The notes below the pieces were generated by a model, which was not told the DNA's origin, did no database searches, and saw only the letters and a program-made list of their open reading frames with translations. Below, one piece after another: positions 43,705 to 43,933 of a stretch of 43,933 nucleotides of DNA. Both the position numbers and the translations under genes were made by a program. Numbering within the stretch: position 1 is the first letter of the stretch; each line of letters begins with the position of its first letter. The DNA comes from CAYMUR01 sp964393615 (GTDB taxonomy: Bacteria; Planctomycetota; Planctomycetia; Pirellulales; Pirellulaceae), in NCBI GenBank assembly GCA_964393615.1, contig CAYMUR010000035.1, forward strand, positions 1-43,933, given 5' to 3'.

Positions 43705-43933
43705 TCAACGATTGCGGACTTTGATGGCTGCCCTGGCCAGGCAGAGCCAACCAGCAATCAAGGCGATACCCCCCAAGGGTACGATCGCACCGAAAACTTT
43801 GATTCCAGTCAATGCATAGGCGTACAAGCATCCAGAGAATAGGCTGATCCCCAACAGGAAATTTACCACCGCAGCAGTTGCCCAACGATTGGCGTGTTGC
43901 AATAGAAACAGGCCAACACCCCACAGTGCCAGC
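43705..43933 (-). CDS. DUF423 family membrane protein (partial)
   Basis: The C-terminal 75 codons of a small membrane protein, truncated by the window's right edge. The order ANRWATAAVVNFLLGISLFSG-type helix (LLGISLFSGCLYAYALTG) and GIKVFGAIVPLGGIALIAGW is the DUF423 signature, normally a protein of about 120-130 residues with four helices. The function of the family is unknown. No neighbouring gene suggests one. Confidence 0.85.
   Translation of the reverse strand, partial: LALWGVGLFLLQHANRWATAAVVNFLLGISLFSGCLYAYALTGIKVFGAIVPLGGIALIAGWLCLARAAIKVRNR

Overview
The window looks like part of a planctomycete chromosome, probably a marine Pirellulaceae-type bacterium. The evidence is the combination of four kinds of PEP-CTERM sorted protein, a secreted protease with an N-terminal LEPR-XLL-like motif, a DUF1559 pseudopilin-like protein, dockerin-like repeats in exported proteins, and an ECF sigma factor next to a very large transmembrane Ser/Thr kinase. 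Base composition is moderate (roughly half GC by eye). Three runs of exactly ten N (29277-29286, 36591-36600, 39846-39855) are assembly gaps; two of them interrupt genes.

Region 1 (about 0.2-14.5 kb) is about the cell surface. Three minus-strand genes encode a trypsin-like multidomain secreted protease and two PEP-CTERM proteins; this set combines cohesin-like modules with dockerin-like calcium repeats. Divergent from them is a plus-strand operon: ECF sigma factor, a 1142-residue kinase with a zinc anti-sigma-like N-terminus and a large carbohydrate-enzyme-like exported half, and a DUF1559 pseudopilin. Facing it is a 702-codon gene that appears to be two PEP-CTERM proteins fused head to tail, the second a metzincin-type metalloprotease.

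Region 2 (15.4-20.7 kb) is a phosphate uptake operon, pstS-pstC-pstA-pstB-pstB-phoU, with tight or overlapping junctions. Its two ATPases carry complementary defects, pointing to an obligate asymmetric heterodimer.

Region 3 (20.9-24.4 kb) is sparse: an HhH-GPD DNA glycosylase, a 25-bp perfect hairpin with a T tract, a doubtful small ORF, a fourth PEP-CTERM gene and a DUF1805 protein.

Region 4 (24.6-38.7 kb) is a urea-use island. On the minus strand, in transcription order: porin, terminator, urtA-B-C-D-E, ureD, fused ureAB, ureC and a UreH-type nickel permease. On the plus strand beyond the porin lie ureF and ureG. Together they cover outer-membrane entry (inferred), ATP-driven urea import, nickel import, enzyme maturation and urea hydrolysis. 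No ureE is present; UreG and UreH both carry His-rich metal-binding stretches.

Region 5 (38.7-43.9 kb) is a mixed set: an MDR-family oxidoreductase cut at its N-terminus by a gap, a PhoPQ-activated (PqaA-type) protein, a small TerB-like protein, a YpdA-like FAD oxidoreductase, and the C-terminal part of a DUF423 membrane protein running off the window edge. I saw no tRNA, rRNA, CRISPR array, transposase or prophage gene.
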